Shown here piece after piece: positions 23,182-30,319 of a stretch of DNA of 32,155 bases. This stretch comes from Sedimenticola sp. (lineage in GTDB: Bacteria > Pseudomonadota > Gammaproteobacteria > Chromatiales > Chromatiaceae). Under the pieces are notes generated by a model that worked only from the letters and a program-made list of their open reading frames with translations, was not told where the DNA came from and made no database searches. The stretch's first letter is position 1, and every line of letters begins with the position of its first letter. The stretch spans positions 1 to 32,155 of the forward strand of contig DRKS01000015.1 of assembly GCA_011051655.1 (NCBI GenBank). The letters run 5' to 3'. Position numbers and translations under genes: made by a program.

Positions 23182-23964
23182 ATGTCCCGACCGGAGACTG
23201 ATACAGCCGCCACACCCCTCGTCAGCATCATCACCGTGGTGAAAAATGGCGAGAGGAACATACGCCAGACCATTGAGACCGTATTGGCGCAGGACTACCC
23301 CGCCGTCGAGCACATCGTGATCGACGGCGGCTCCACGGACGGCACCGTCGATATCCTGCGCCAGTACGACGACGCCCTGGCCTGCTGGGTGTCCGAGCCG
23401 GATAAAGGCATAGCGGACGCCATGAACAAAGGCGTGGCCAGGGCCCGTGGCGACTATGTTGTTTTCGTCCACGCCGATGACTATTTTGCGGAGCCTGGGG
23501 CGTTGAGCCGGGTTTTTGATCTTGCCGCCCGTTGCGCCAGCCCCATATTGGCCTTCAATATCCTTTTTCAGAGTGAGGCTGGAACCCGCGTCATCAGGCC
23601 GCGGCCCTATAATTACTGGACGATGTTCAAGAATCCCTTCCCCCACCAGGGTGTCTTTTGCCGCAGGGAGCTGTTCGGCATAATCGGGCCTTTCGATACA
23701 TCGCTTCGCTTCACCATGGATTATGATTTCTTCCTCAAGGCCTATCTGCGGGGCCATGGTGCCTCCCGGTTCGACTATGCGCCGGTGGTCATGCGTGACA
23801 ACGGCATCAGCTCCAGCCGGGACTGGGGGGTAGTGCAACGGCGGCTGATGGAGGAAAGACGGGTTCATGAAAAGCACTGCGATTCAATGCTGAGGGCCAT
23901 GCTCTATCGGCTGCATTGGGCCTGGTATGGGCCCTACCGCCGGCTGATCGGGGCACCGCCTTGA
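23182..23964 (+). CDS. Family 2 glycosyltransferase (GT-A)
   Basis: The 260-residue protein is a typical inverting GT2 enzyme: VSIITVVKNGERNI strand, the nucleotide-binding HIVIDGGSTDGT, and the metal-binding HADDYF (DxD-like). A later GIADAMNKGVARARGDYV block and RFTMDYDFFLK are also typical of WcaA-like enzymes in exopolysaccharide loci. It adds one sugar from a nucleotide donor on the cytoplasmic face. No membrane helices are seen. The ATG at 23182 follows the preceding stop by 21 bp. The stop codon is shared with the start of the next gene (TTGA at 23961). Confidence 0.92.
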   Translation: MSRPETDTAATPLVSIITVVKNGERNIRQTIETVLAQDYPAVEHIVIDGGSTDGTVDILRQYDDALACWVSEPDKGIADAMNKGVARARGDYVVFVHADDYFAEPGALSRVFDLAARCASPILAFNILFQSEAGTRVIRPRPYNYWTMFKNPFPHQGVFCRRELFGIIGPFDTSLRFTMDYDFFLKAYLRGHGASRFDYAPVVMRDNGISSSRDWGVVQRRLMEERRVHEKHCDSMLRAMLYRLHWAWYGPYRRLIGAPP

Positions 23965-24956
23965 ATATTCTCTCCCCCATGCCCACCGGAAACGGCGCCT
24001 ATGTATTGCACCGGCAGCTGGAGGCCAACCTGTCTGGATATTCAGTGAGGGGCTATTCGCCCTGGTGGACCCTGGCGCCTTTTACCCTGCCTTGGTTCGG
24101 GCGCGGCGGACGGGTTGATCTCATCCATACCCATCTGGACTACGGCTGCTGCTTTAAACGCGTCGGCATCCCGCTTGTTGCGACTGTTCACAATTATGTG
24201 CTGGATGCCTTCATGGCGCCCTATTCATCCTTTTTGCAGCGACTGCATTACCGCACGGATCTGCGCTGGTTTATATCGCGCACTCTTGAAGTTGCTGACT
24301 GCGTGACCGCTGTAAGCCGCTTTCTTGCGGCTAAGGTGCGCCAGGATTTGGGAAGCACCAGGGAGATCAGAGTCATATATAACGGTGTCGATGAACAACG
24401 GTTTCAACCAGCGGTGTCCGCCGCACGCGAGAAAGGGCCTTTTCGTATTCTCTTCTCCGGCAACCTGTCCCGTAGAAAAAAAGCGGATGCCATAATCCCG
24501 CTGGCCAAGGCATTGGGTGGTGGCTTTGAAATACATTACACGGCCGGGCTGACCGGAACTGAGTTGCCTGCCGGGGATGCCGGCCAAGGTAAAGTGGTTG
24601 CGCTGGGAAAGGTTCCATACAGCAAAATGCCAGAGCTTTATCATGCGGCGGATGCCCTTTTTATGCCGTCGGTGCGGGAAGGCTTCGGACTGTCTGTTGC
24701 GGAGGCCATGGCCTGCGGCCTGCCGGTGGTGGCCAACGACTGCTCGGCCATTCCCGAACTGGTCGAGGACGGGGCGGGCGGCTTTCTGTGCGAAATCGGG
24801 CGCATCGATCAGTATGCCGAGGCCTTCCGCAGGCTGGCGGACGCCCCCCGGCTCCGCCGTGACATGGGGGCCTTCAACCGGGCGCGGGTGGAGGAGCGGT
24901 TCACCCTCTCCCGCATGGTGGCCGAGTACCGCTCCCTGTTCGAATCCATGCGATAG
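23961..24956 (+). CDS. Family 4 glycosyltransferase (GT-B)
   Basis: The protein of about 331 residues starts NILSPMPTGNGAYVLHRQLE, the usual first beta strand and glycine-rich turn of GT4 enzymes, and has VIYNGVDEQRF in the middle and the donor-site block PSVREGFGLSVAEAMACGLP with the conserved EGFG and AEAMACG pieces. The start is TTG at 23961, overlapping the previous stop as TTGA. A longer version from 23916 would only add residues read in another frame of the neighbouring gene and is rejected. It likely adds a further sugar to the same unit. Confidence 0.88.
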   Translation: MNILSPMPTGNGAYVLHRQLEANLSGYSVRGYSPWWTLAPFTLPWFGRGGRVDLIHTHLDYGCCFKRVGIPLVATVHNYVLDAFMAPYSSFLQRLHYRTDLRWFISRTLEVADCVTAVSRFLAAKVRQDLGSTREIRVIYNGVDEQRFQPAVSAAREKGPFRILFSGNLSRRKKADAIIPLAKALGGGFEIHYTAGLTGTELPAGDAGQGKVVALGKVPYSKMPELYHAADALFMPSVREGFGLSVAEAMACGLPVVANDCSAIPELVEDGAGGFLCEIGRIDQYAEAFRRLADAPRLRRDMGAFNRARVEERFTLSRMVAEYRSLFESMR

Positions 24957-24964
24957 GCGTTCCA

Positions 24965-26098
24965 TTGAAAAGGCGCGTTCTGTTCATTACCCGCAACTTC
25001 CCCCCGCTGACCGGCGGGATGGAGCGGTTGAATTTCCATGCCTTCGAGGCCCTGGCCGCCCGCTATGATATGGCGCTCATCGGTCCCGAAGGCTGTGAAC
25101 CCTATGTCCGGGAGGTTGCGGCGTCCGGCATTTCAACGGCCTCATCGCTGCGCCATGTGATGCGCTGCTGCGCCCGGGCCCTGCGGCTGGCCCGTCAATG
25201 GCGGCCGGACCTGGTGGTGGCGGGGAGCGGCGTGACGGCCCCCCCGGCAAGGATCGCGGCCCGGTGCGCCGGCGCCAACGGCATCACCCTGGTGCACGGG
25301 CTGGACCTCATCTACCCCAGCGCCCTTTACCGCATCGGCTTTTTGCCCGCCATCCGTAACTCGGATCTGGTGATCGCCAACAGCAACAACACGGCCCGGC
25401 TGGCCCGGGCCGCCGGCGTTAAAGGGGAGCGGATCGAGATCCTGCATCCCGGCGTCTCCCTCCCCGGTGATCTCTCCGCGGTGCAACCGCCCCGGCTGGA
25501 TTTCGATCCGGGCGACAGAAAGATCCTGCTGGCCGTGGGCCGGCTGATCCGCCGCAAGGGCATCCCGGCGTTCATCCGCCATTCGCTGCCCCGGATCGTG
25601 AAAGAAAGGCCCGGGGTCATGTTCCTGGTGGCCGGCGGCGCTTCGGAATCCACCCCGCTCAAGGGGCAGGGGGTGGAGGCGGAGATCGGGCGGGCCGTCG
25701 AGGAGGCCGGCATGGGGGCCCACGTCAGGCTGCTGGGACGGGTCACGGACGAGGCGCTTCGCCAACTGTGGTCCATTGCCGACCTGCACCTCTTTCCGGT
25801 GCTGGATCTGCCCGGCGACGTGGAGGGGTTCGGCATGGTTGCGGTGGAGGCCGCCGCCCATGGGGTGCCTACCATCGCCTTCGCCGCCGGCGGGGTGGGG
25901 GACGCGGTCGAGGACGGCGTCACCGGTTACCTGGTGGAGCAGCGGGACTACCCGGCATTCGCCCGGGCCGTACTGAGAGGACTGGAAGCGCCCGGTGAAG
26001 ACCTCAGGCCCCGGGACTGCATCGATTATGCGGCCCGCTTCTCCTGGGACAATTACGGCCGGCGCTTGCAGGCCATCTGCGAGCGGCTGCTGTCCTGA
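24965..26098 (+). CDS. Family 4 glycosyltransferase (GT-B)
   Basis: The 377-residue protein starts KRRVLFITRNFPPLTGGMER, the hallmark N-terminal loop of GT4 enzymes, with VIANSNNTARLARAAGVK in the middle and GDVEGFGMVAVEAAAHGVPT with the donor-site EGFG and glutamate. The start is TTG at 24965, eight bases after the previous stop; no ATG lies early enough to keep the first strand. It is the last gene of the cluster, which ends about 85 bp before aroC. It is GC-rich, unlike the sulfotransferase and synthetase genes. Confidence 0.9.
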   Translation: MKRRVLFITRNFPPLTGGMERLNFHAFEALAARYDMALIGPEGCEPYVREVAASGISTASSLRHVMRCCARALRLARQWRPDLVVAGSGVTAPPARIAARCAGANGITLVHGLDLIYPSALYRIGFLPAIRNSDLVIANSNNTARLARAAGVKGERIEILHPGVSLPGDLSAVQPPRLDFDPGDRKILLAVGRLIRRKGIPAFIRHSLPRIVKERPGVMFLVAGGASESTPLKGQGVEAEIGRAVEEAGMGAHVRLLGRVTDEALRQLWSIADLHLFPVLDLPGDVEGFGMVAVEAAAHGVPTIAFAAGGVGDAVEDGVTGYLVEQRDYPAFARAVLRGLEAPGEDLRPRDCIDYAARFSWDNYGRRLQAICERLLS

Positions 26099-26183
26099 CC
26101 GGCAGGATTCGCGCCGCCCCCGCCATTGATGCCATAATAATCCGCCTTTGGCGCCGCCCCTTTTTGAACGAACAACAACACCC

Positions 26184-27284
26184 ATGTCTGGAAACACCTT
26201 CGGAAAACTCTTTACCGTCACCTCCTTCGGCGAAAGCCACGGGCCGGCCATCGGCTGCATCGTGGACGGCTGCCCCCCCGGCATGGAATTGTCGGCGGCG
26301 GACCTGCAGAAGGATCTCGACCGCCGCAAGCCGGGGACCTCCCGCCACACCACCCAGCGCAAGGAGCCGGACGAGGTGCAGATCCTCTCGGGCCTGTTCG
26401 AGGGCCGGACCACCGGCGCCCCCATCGGGCTCATCATTCAGAACAAGGACCAGCGCTCCAGGGACTATTCCGAAGTGAAGGACCGTTTCCGCCCCGGCCA
26501 CGCGGACTACACCTATATCCAGAAATACGGCCTGCGGGATTACCGGGGCGGCGGGCGCGCGTCTGCCCGTGAGACCGCCATGCGGGTGGCGGCGGGGGGC
26601 ATTGCCAAGAAATACCTGCGGGAGCGCTACGGCATCGAAATCCGCGGCTACCTGGCCCAGTTGGGTCCCATCAGGGCGGAGAAGCTGGACTGGGATGAGG
26701 TGGAGCGCAACCCCTTCTTCTGCCCCGATGCCGGCAAGGTGGTGGAGCTGGAGGCCTACATGGATGCCCTGCGGGCGGAGGGCGACTCCATCGGCGCCCG
26801 CATCAACGTGGTGGCCACCGGGGTGCCGCCGGGGCTGGGTGAGCCCATCTTCGACCGCCTGGACGCCGACATCGCCCGGGCCCTGATGTGCATCAATGCG
26901 GTCAAGGGGGTGGAGATCGGCGCCGGCTTCGGCTGCGTGGAGCAGAAGGGCACCGAGCACCGGGACGAGATGAGCCCGGAGGGTTTCCTCGGCAATCAGG
27001 CCGGGGGCATCCTGGGGGGCATCTCCAGCGGCCAGGACATCGTCGCCAGCATGGCCCTGAAGCCCACCTCCAGCCTGCGCATTCCGGGGCGCACGGTGGA
27101 CATCAGGGGCGAGCCCGCCGAGGTCATCACCAGGGGGCGGCACGATCCCTGCGTCGGCATCCGCGCCACCCCCATCGCCGAGGCCATGCTGGCCCTGGTG
27201 CTGATGGACCATGTCCTGCGCCACCGCGCCCAGAACATGGATGTCCGGCCGGAGACGCCCGTTATTCCAGCCGGTTCTGGTTAA
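26184..27284 (+). CDS. aroC: Chorismate synthase
   Basis: The 366-residue enzyme catalyses the last step of the shikimate pathway, the anti-1,4 elimination of phosphate from 5-enolpyruvylshikimate-3-phosphate to chorismate, with reduced FMN. Signature sequences are all present: [20 protein letters not shown] at the start, the [15 protein letters not shown] block in the middle, GGISSGQDI, and [13 protein letters not shown] near the end. The start at 26184 matches the family; an upstream GTG frame from 26148 adds 12 unconserved residues. The length is normal. It lies downstream of the glycan cluster in the same direction, but its function is housekeeping, so shared transcription would be incidental. 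Confidence 0.97.
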   Translation: MSGNTFGKLFTVTSFGESHGPAIGCIVDGCPPGMELSAADLQKDLDRRKPGTSRHTTQRKEPDEVQILSGLFEGRTTGAPIGLIIQNKDQRSRDYSEVKDRFRPGHADYTYIQKYGLRDYRGGGRASARETAMRVAAGGIAKKYLRERYGIEIRGYLAQLGPIRAEKLDWDEVERNPFFCPDAGKVVELEAYMDALRAEGDSIGARINVVATGVPPGLGEPIFDRLDADIARALMCINAVKGVEIGAGFGCVEQKGTEHRDEMSPEGFLGNQAGGILGGISSGQDIVASMALKPTSSLRIPGRTVDIRGEPAEVITRGRHDPCVGIRATPIAEAMLALVLMDHVLRHRAQNMDVRPETPVIPAGSG

Positions 27285-27345
27285 ACACCACAAATCAACG
27301 TAAAGAACGCAGAGCCGCGGAGGCGCTGAGATTTTTGTTTTCTCG
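27284..27345. repeat. Possible relic of a purine-rich intergenic repeat
   Basis: The spacer between aroC and the transporter gene contains CACCACAAATCAACGTAAAG and then AACGCAGAGCCGCGGAGG, followed by GATTTTTGTTTTCTC. This resembles the ACGCAGAGACGCAGAG-type repeats that are scattered between genes of many bacteria. Only one short, degenerate copy is present, so the assignment is weak. Confidence 0.28.
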
Positions 27346-27375
27346 AACCTCGGTCCTCGTTACTTGAAACTAAAG

Positions 27376-28542
27376 ATGCCCTACTGGCGCCTCTCCGGCT
27401 TCTACCTGTTCTATTTCGCCGCCCTGGGGGCCCTGATTCCCTACTGGGGGCTGTACCTCCAGTCCCGGGGCTTCGACCCCGCCGCCATCGGCGAGCTCAT
27501 GGCCCTGCTCATGGCCACCAAGATCATCGCCCCCAATGTCTGGGGCTGGATCGCCGATCACACCGGCCGGCGCATGGCCATCGTGCGCCTGGCCTCGCTG
27601 CTGGCCTTTTTCATCTTCATCGGCGTCTTCCGGGCGGAGGGCTTCTGGGGCCTGGCCCTGGTCATGGTCTGCTTCAGTTTCTTCTGGAACGCCTCCCTGC
27701 CCCAGTTCGAGGCGGTGACCCTGAGCCACCTGGGGGAGCGGGCGCGCTATTACAGCCGCATCCGGCTGTGGGGTTCCATCGGCTTTATCCTCAGCGTGGC
27801 GGGCCTGGGGGCGGTGCTGGACGAAGCGGGCGCCGCCATCGTGCCCCAGGTGGTGCTCTGGCTCTATCTCGCCATCTGGGGCATGAGCCTGGCGGTGCCC
27901 GAGAAGGCGGCGCCGCCCCAGGCCGGGGCGCCCGTGCCGCTGGGCAGGCTGTTGCGCCAGCCCGCGATCATGGCCTTTCTGGCGGCCGCCTTCCTGATGC
28001 AGGCGGGACACGGGGCCTACTACGCCTTCTACTCCATCTATATGGAGGGGCAGGGCTATTCCAGCGCCCTGATCGGCCAGCTCTGGGCCCTGGGGGTGAT
28101 CGCCGAGGTCCTTATCTTCCTGGTGATGCACCGGCTGCTGGCCCGCTTCAGCGCCCGTCAGGTATTGTTGGCCAGTCTGCTGCTGGCGGCCTTGCGCTGG
28201 CTCCTGATTGGTCATTATCCTGGCAGCCTGTGGCTCATGCTGTTCGCCCAGATCCTGCACGCCGCCACCTTCGGCACCTTTCACGCCGCGGCCATGCACC
28301 TGGTGCACCAGTACTTCAGGGGGCACCACCAGGGCCGGGGGCAGGCCCTCTACAGCAGCCTGAGCTTCGGCGCGGGCGGCGCAGCGGGGAGCCTCTGCAG
28401 CGGCTATCTCTGGTCGGGCGCCGGACCGGCGGTGACCTACGGCATATCGGCCGCGGTATCGCTGCTCGCCTTCGGCATCGCCTGGAGGTGGGTGGACAAT
28501 CCTGACAAACATGAGGGGAGTACTTATGGCGTTTCGCCTTGA
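27376..28542 (+). CDS. MFS transporter (HcaT/LacY-like branch)
   Basis: The protein of about 388 residues has about 12 membrane helices and begins MPYWRLSGFYLFYFAALGAL, followed by PYWGLYLQSRGFDPAAIGEL, characteristic of the MFS_1_like group that includes E. coli HcaT. The cytoplasmic loop with DHTGRRMAIVRLASLL corresponds to the MFS A-motif. Such carriers move small organic acids or nucleosides with protons; the substrate is unknown. A TTG at 27364 lies 12 bases before the ATG at 27376; neither has a good ribosome-binding site, and ATG is preferred. Its 3' end overlaps the start of lpxD by 17 bp. Confidence 0.87.
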   Translation: MPYWRLSGFYLFYFAALGALIPYWGLYLQSRGFDPAAIGELMALLMATKIIAPNVWGWIADHTGRRMAIVRLASLLAFFIFIGVFRAEGFWGLALVMVCFSFFWNASLPQFEAVTLSHLGERARYYSRIRLWGSIGFILSVAGLGAVLDEAGAAIVPQVVLWLYLAIWGMSLAVPEKAAPPQAGAPVPLGRLLRQPAIMAFLAAAFLMQAGHGAYYAFYSIYMEGQGYSSALIGQLWALGVIAEVLIFLVMHRLLARFSARQVLLASLLLAALRWLLIGHYPGSLWLMLFAQILHAATFGTFHAAAMHLVHQYFRGHHQGRGQALYSSLSFGAGGAAGSLCSGYLWSGAGPAVTYGISAAVSLLAFGIAWRWVDNPDKHEGSTYGVSP

Positions 28543-29593
28543 AGAGATATGCCGGCGCATCGGAGGCCGGCTGGAGGGTGACGGAGAGAGAATCATCCGG
28601 GGTGTGAATGCCCTGGAGGCCGCCGGCGACAGCGAAATCACCTATGCGCAGAGCGGGCGTTATCACGCCCAGGCCAGCGCCGGCGGGGCGGCCGCCCTCA
28701 TCGTGGGCGAGGATTTTCCCGGGATGCCGGGGCGCAACCTGCTGCGGGTGGCCCAGCCGAAGCTCGCCTTCGTGCGCGTCATGGAAATGTTCGCGCCGCC
28801 GCCGGAGCCAACGGGTATCCATCCGGACGCCAGCATCGCGCAAGGGGCGGAACTGGCGCAACAGGTCTCCGTGGGGGCCTGCGCCGTGATTGCCGCAGGG
28901 GCAAGGGTCGGCGCCCGCACCATCATCGAGCCCGGGGCCTATATCGGGCCCGGTGTGAGCATAGGCGAGGATTGCCGCATTGGCCCCAACGCCGTGCTCA
29001 TGCAGGGGGTGTCCATCGGCGACCGGGTGGGCATTTTCGGGGGGGCGGTCATCGGTGGCGACGGCTATGGCTATGTCTGGCTGGGGGACCACCACCACAA
29101 GGTGCCCCAGTTGGGCGGGGTCCGGATCGATGACGATGTGGAGATCGGATGCAATACCTGCATCGACCGCGCCACCCTCGGCGTAACCCGGATCCGCCGC
29201 GGAACCAAAATCGATAACCTGGTCCAGATTGCGCACAACAATGATATTGGCGAAGACGTGATCATGACGGGCCAGGTCGGCACGGCCGGCACCGTCACAG
29301 TGAAAAACCGGGCGGTGTTCGGGGGCCAGGCGGGCATTGCCGATCACAAGACCATCGGCGAAGGCGCCCAGATTGGAGCAAAGACGGGCGTTACCCGTGA
29401 CGTGGCCCCGGGAGAGACCGTTTGGGGCATGCCCTCCAGGCCCATGCGCCAGATATTGCGGGAACTGGCCCATCTGGCCCGCCTGCCCGAGCTGGCCCAA
29501 AGGTTCAAGGCGCGGGAGAAGGAGCTGGATGAGTTGCGGGAGCGGGTGGCGGAGCTGGAGCGCCGTTTGCCGGCTGACAGGAGGCAGGATTAG
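28526..29593 (+). CDS. lpxD: UDP-3-O-acylglucosamine N-acyltransferase LpxD
   Basis: The 355-residue enzyme of lipid A synthesis transfers a 3-hydroxyacyl chain from ACP to UDP-3-O-acylglucosamine. An N-terminal nucleotide-binding domain (about 1-95) precedes a left-handed beta-helix of hexapeptide repeats (for example IIEPGAYIGPGVSIG) and the active-site region NLVQIAHNNDIGE, where the histidine is catalytic. A C-terminal heptad-like helix (ELDELRERVAELERRLP) should help trimerise. GAGGGGAG at 28513-28520 supports the ATG at 28526 over the ATG at 28511. Normally lpxD sits between skp and fabZ-lpxA; here it overlaps a transporter gene instead, so it may be a second copy. Confidence 0.93.
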   Translation: MAFRLEEICRRIGGRLEGDGERIIRGVNALEAAGDSEITYAQSGRYHAQASAGGAAALIVGEDFPGMPGRNLLRVAQPKLAFVRVMEMFAPPPEPTGIHPDASIAQGAELAQQVSVGACAVIAAGARVGARTIIEPGAYIGPGVSIGEDCRIGPNAVLMQGVSIGDRVGIFGGAVIGGDGYGYVWLGDHHHKVPQLGGVRIDDDVEIGCNTCIDRATLGVTRIRRGTKIDNLVQIAHNNDIGEDVIMTGQVGTAGTVTVKNRAVFGGQAGIADHKTIGEGAQIGAKTGVTRDVAPGETVWGMPSRPMRQILRELAHLARLPELAQRFKAREKELDELRERVAELERRLPADRRQD

Positions 29594-29703
29594 ATTGTTT
29601 GCCGGCTTGATGAAAGGTGGAGACCTATATGAAGGAAGACCATGAGGCTTTAATCCCGCTAAATTGCTTTGCTCCAATCCAGGAAATGGGCCTATATTTG
29701 ATC

Positions 29704-29722
29704 TGTCAGAAAATTTTACACT
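29704..29722. promoter_or_regulatory. 19-bp dyad, upstream copy
   Basis: TGTCAGAAAATTTTACACT occurs here and again, with two differences, at 29862-29880. Its outer TGT/ACA and inner AAA/TTT parts form an imperfect dyad. Two such sites upstream of a -24/-12 promoter fit binding sites for a sigma-54 activator. The spacer region from 29594 to 30130 contains no convincing gene. Confidence 0.5.
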
Positions 29723-29861
29723 CAATTTTAAGGCGGCATATCTGCTGCAAATAATCCGTAATCTCCAAATTCATAAAGAATATTTTATCTGCGATAGCAT
29801 GACAGAAAGAGTCTTTTGCAAGCCTAATTATCTATAAATGGGTGAAAAGAAGCGGATAAAG

Positions 29862-29880
29862 TGTCAGAAATTTTTACACA
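29862..29880. promoter_or_regulatory. 19-bp dyad, downstream copy
   Basis: TGTCAGAAATTTTTACACA differs from the upstream copy at its tenth and last positions and is 158 bp downstream. It has the outer TGT/ACA dyad extended by one pair. It is about 85 bp before the -24 element. Confidence 0.5.
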
Positions 29881-29945
29881 TTGATGCACGTGGGTTTTCT
29901 TGGCTGAATTGTATCTTATTGAAACCTAAGGAAAAGAAAAAATCA

Positions 29946-29960
29946 GGTATATAATTTGCT
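29946..29960 (+). promoter_or_regulatory. Candidate sigma-54 (-24/-12) promoter
   Basis: GG at 29946-29947 and GC at 29958-29959 have the exact spacing of a -24/-12 promoter, and the -12 part TTTGCT matches the TTGCW consensus. The -24 side keeps only GG and little else of TGGCAC, so the match is moderate. Transcription would start near 29971, leaving a leader of about 160 nt before the ATG at 30131. Confidence 0.45.
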
Positions 29961-29998
29961 ACTAGAGCCGTATAAACTCGGGCTTCTTTTATCTTCTG

Positions 29999-30021
29999 CT
30001 TGCGATGTGTGATCGCGCAAG
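29999..30021 (+). other. Hairpin in the long leader
   Basis: CTTGCG (29999-30004) pairs with CGCAAG (30016-30021), extended inside by GAT with ATC beside a bulge. A second small dyad, ATGTG-CAATTTT-CACAT, lies at 30030-30046. Both would be in the untranslated leader if transcription starts near 29971. No T-run follows, so they are not terminators. Confidence 0.4.
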
Positions 30022-30130
30022 AAGATGTGATGTGCAATTTTCACATGCGAATATAAAACACTAATTCTCCAACCCGGTCTTTGAGAGCAGTAGAAAAAAG
30101 ATAAAGGATCAGGAGAAGGAAATCTTTTCC

Positions 30131-30310
30131 ATGGCCGGTAAAAGTAGATTTATATTATTATCCCCACCCCTGTCCCAAGTCAGTTTGCCGGGCGTCGTTT
30201 CCATATCGGATTGGCTGGACCGGATTTACACATGGTTTTTTCAATGTAAGCGATTTCATTGGCTGGCCTCTATCGGCGTTAAGTCAGCTGGCAATCGGCC
30301 TCATCGTTAG
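30131..30310 (+). CDS. 59-codon ORF in frame with the lipase-like gene, ended by amber
   Basis: A strong ribosome-binding site (AGGAGAAGGA, 30111-30120) sits 10 nt before the ATG at 30131. The frame runs MAGKSRFILLSPPL... for 59 codons and ends at TAG (30308-30310). It then stays open in the same frame to the window edge. The 59 residues do not look like a normal signal peptide. In another frame the same DNA encodes a hydrophobic segment (PLSALSQLAIGLIVSG), which hints that the true signal peptide may have been broken by frameshifts. It could be a leader peptide, the head of a disrupted gene, or a chance ORF. Confidence 0.4.
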   Translation: MAGKSRFILLSPPLSQVSLPGVVSISDWLDRIYTWFFQCKRFHWLASIGVKSAGNRPHR

Positions 30311-30319
30311 CGGGCGTTG

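Noticed and set aside
22255-23877. Minus-strand open frame of 540 codons
   Set aside because: It is antisense to two clear glycosyltransferase genes (21919-23160 and 23182-23964); its sequence has no recognisable motif.
25142-29725. Long minus-strand frames opposite the last glycosyltransferase, aroC, the transporter and lpxD
   Set aside because: All are shadows in GC-rich DNA; the plus-strand genes carry conserved motifs throughout.
29629-29754. 41-codon ORF with AGGTGGAG upstream, just after lpxD
   Set aside because: It runs through the first 19-bp dyad and has no recognisable protein features; the ribosome-binding site may be a leftover of a deleted gene.
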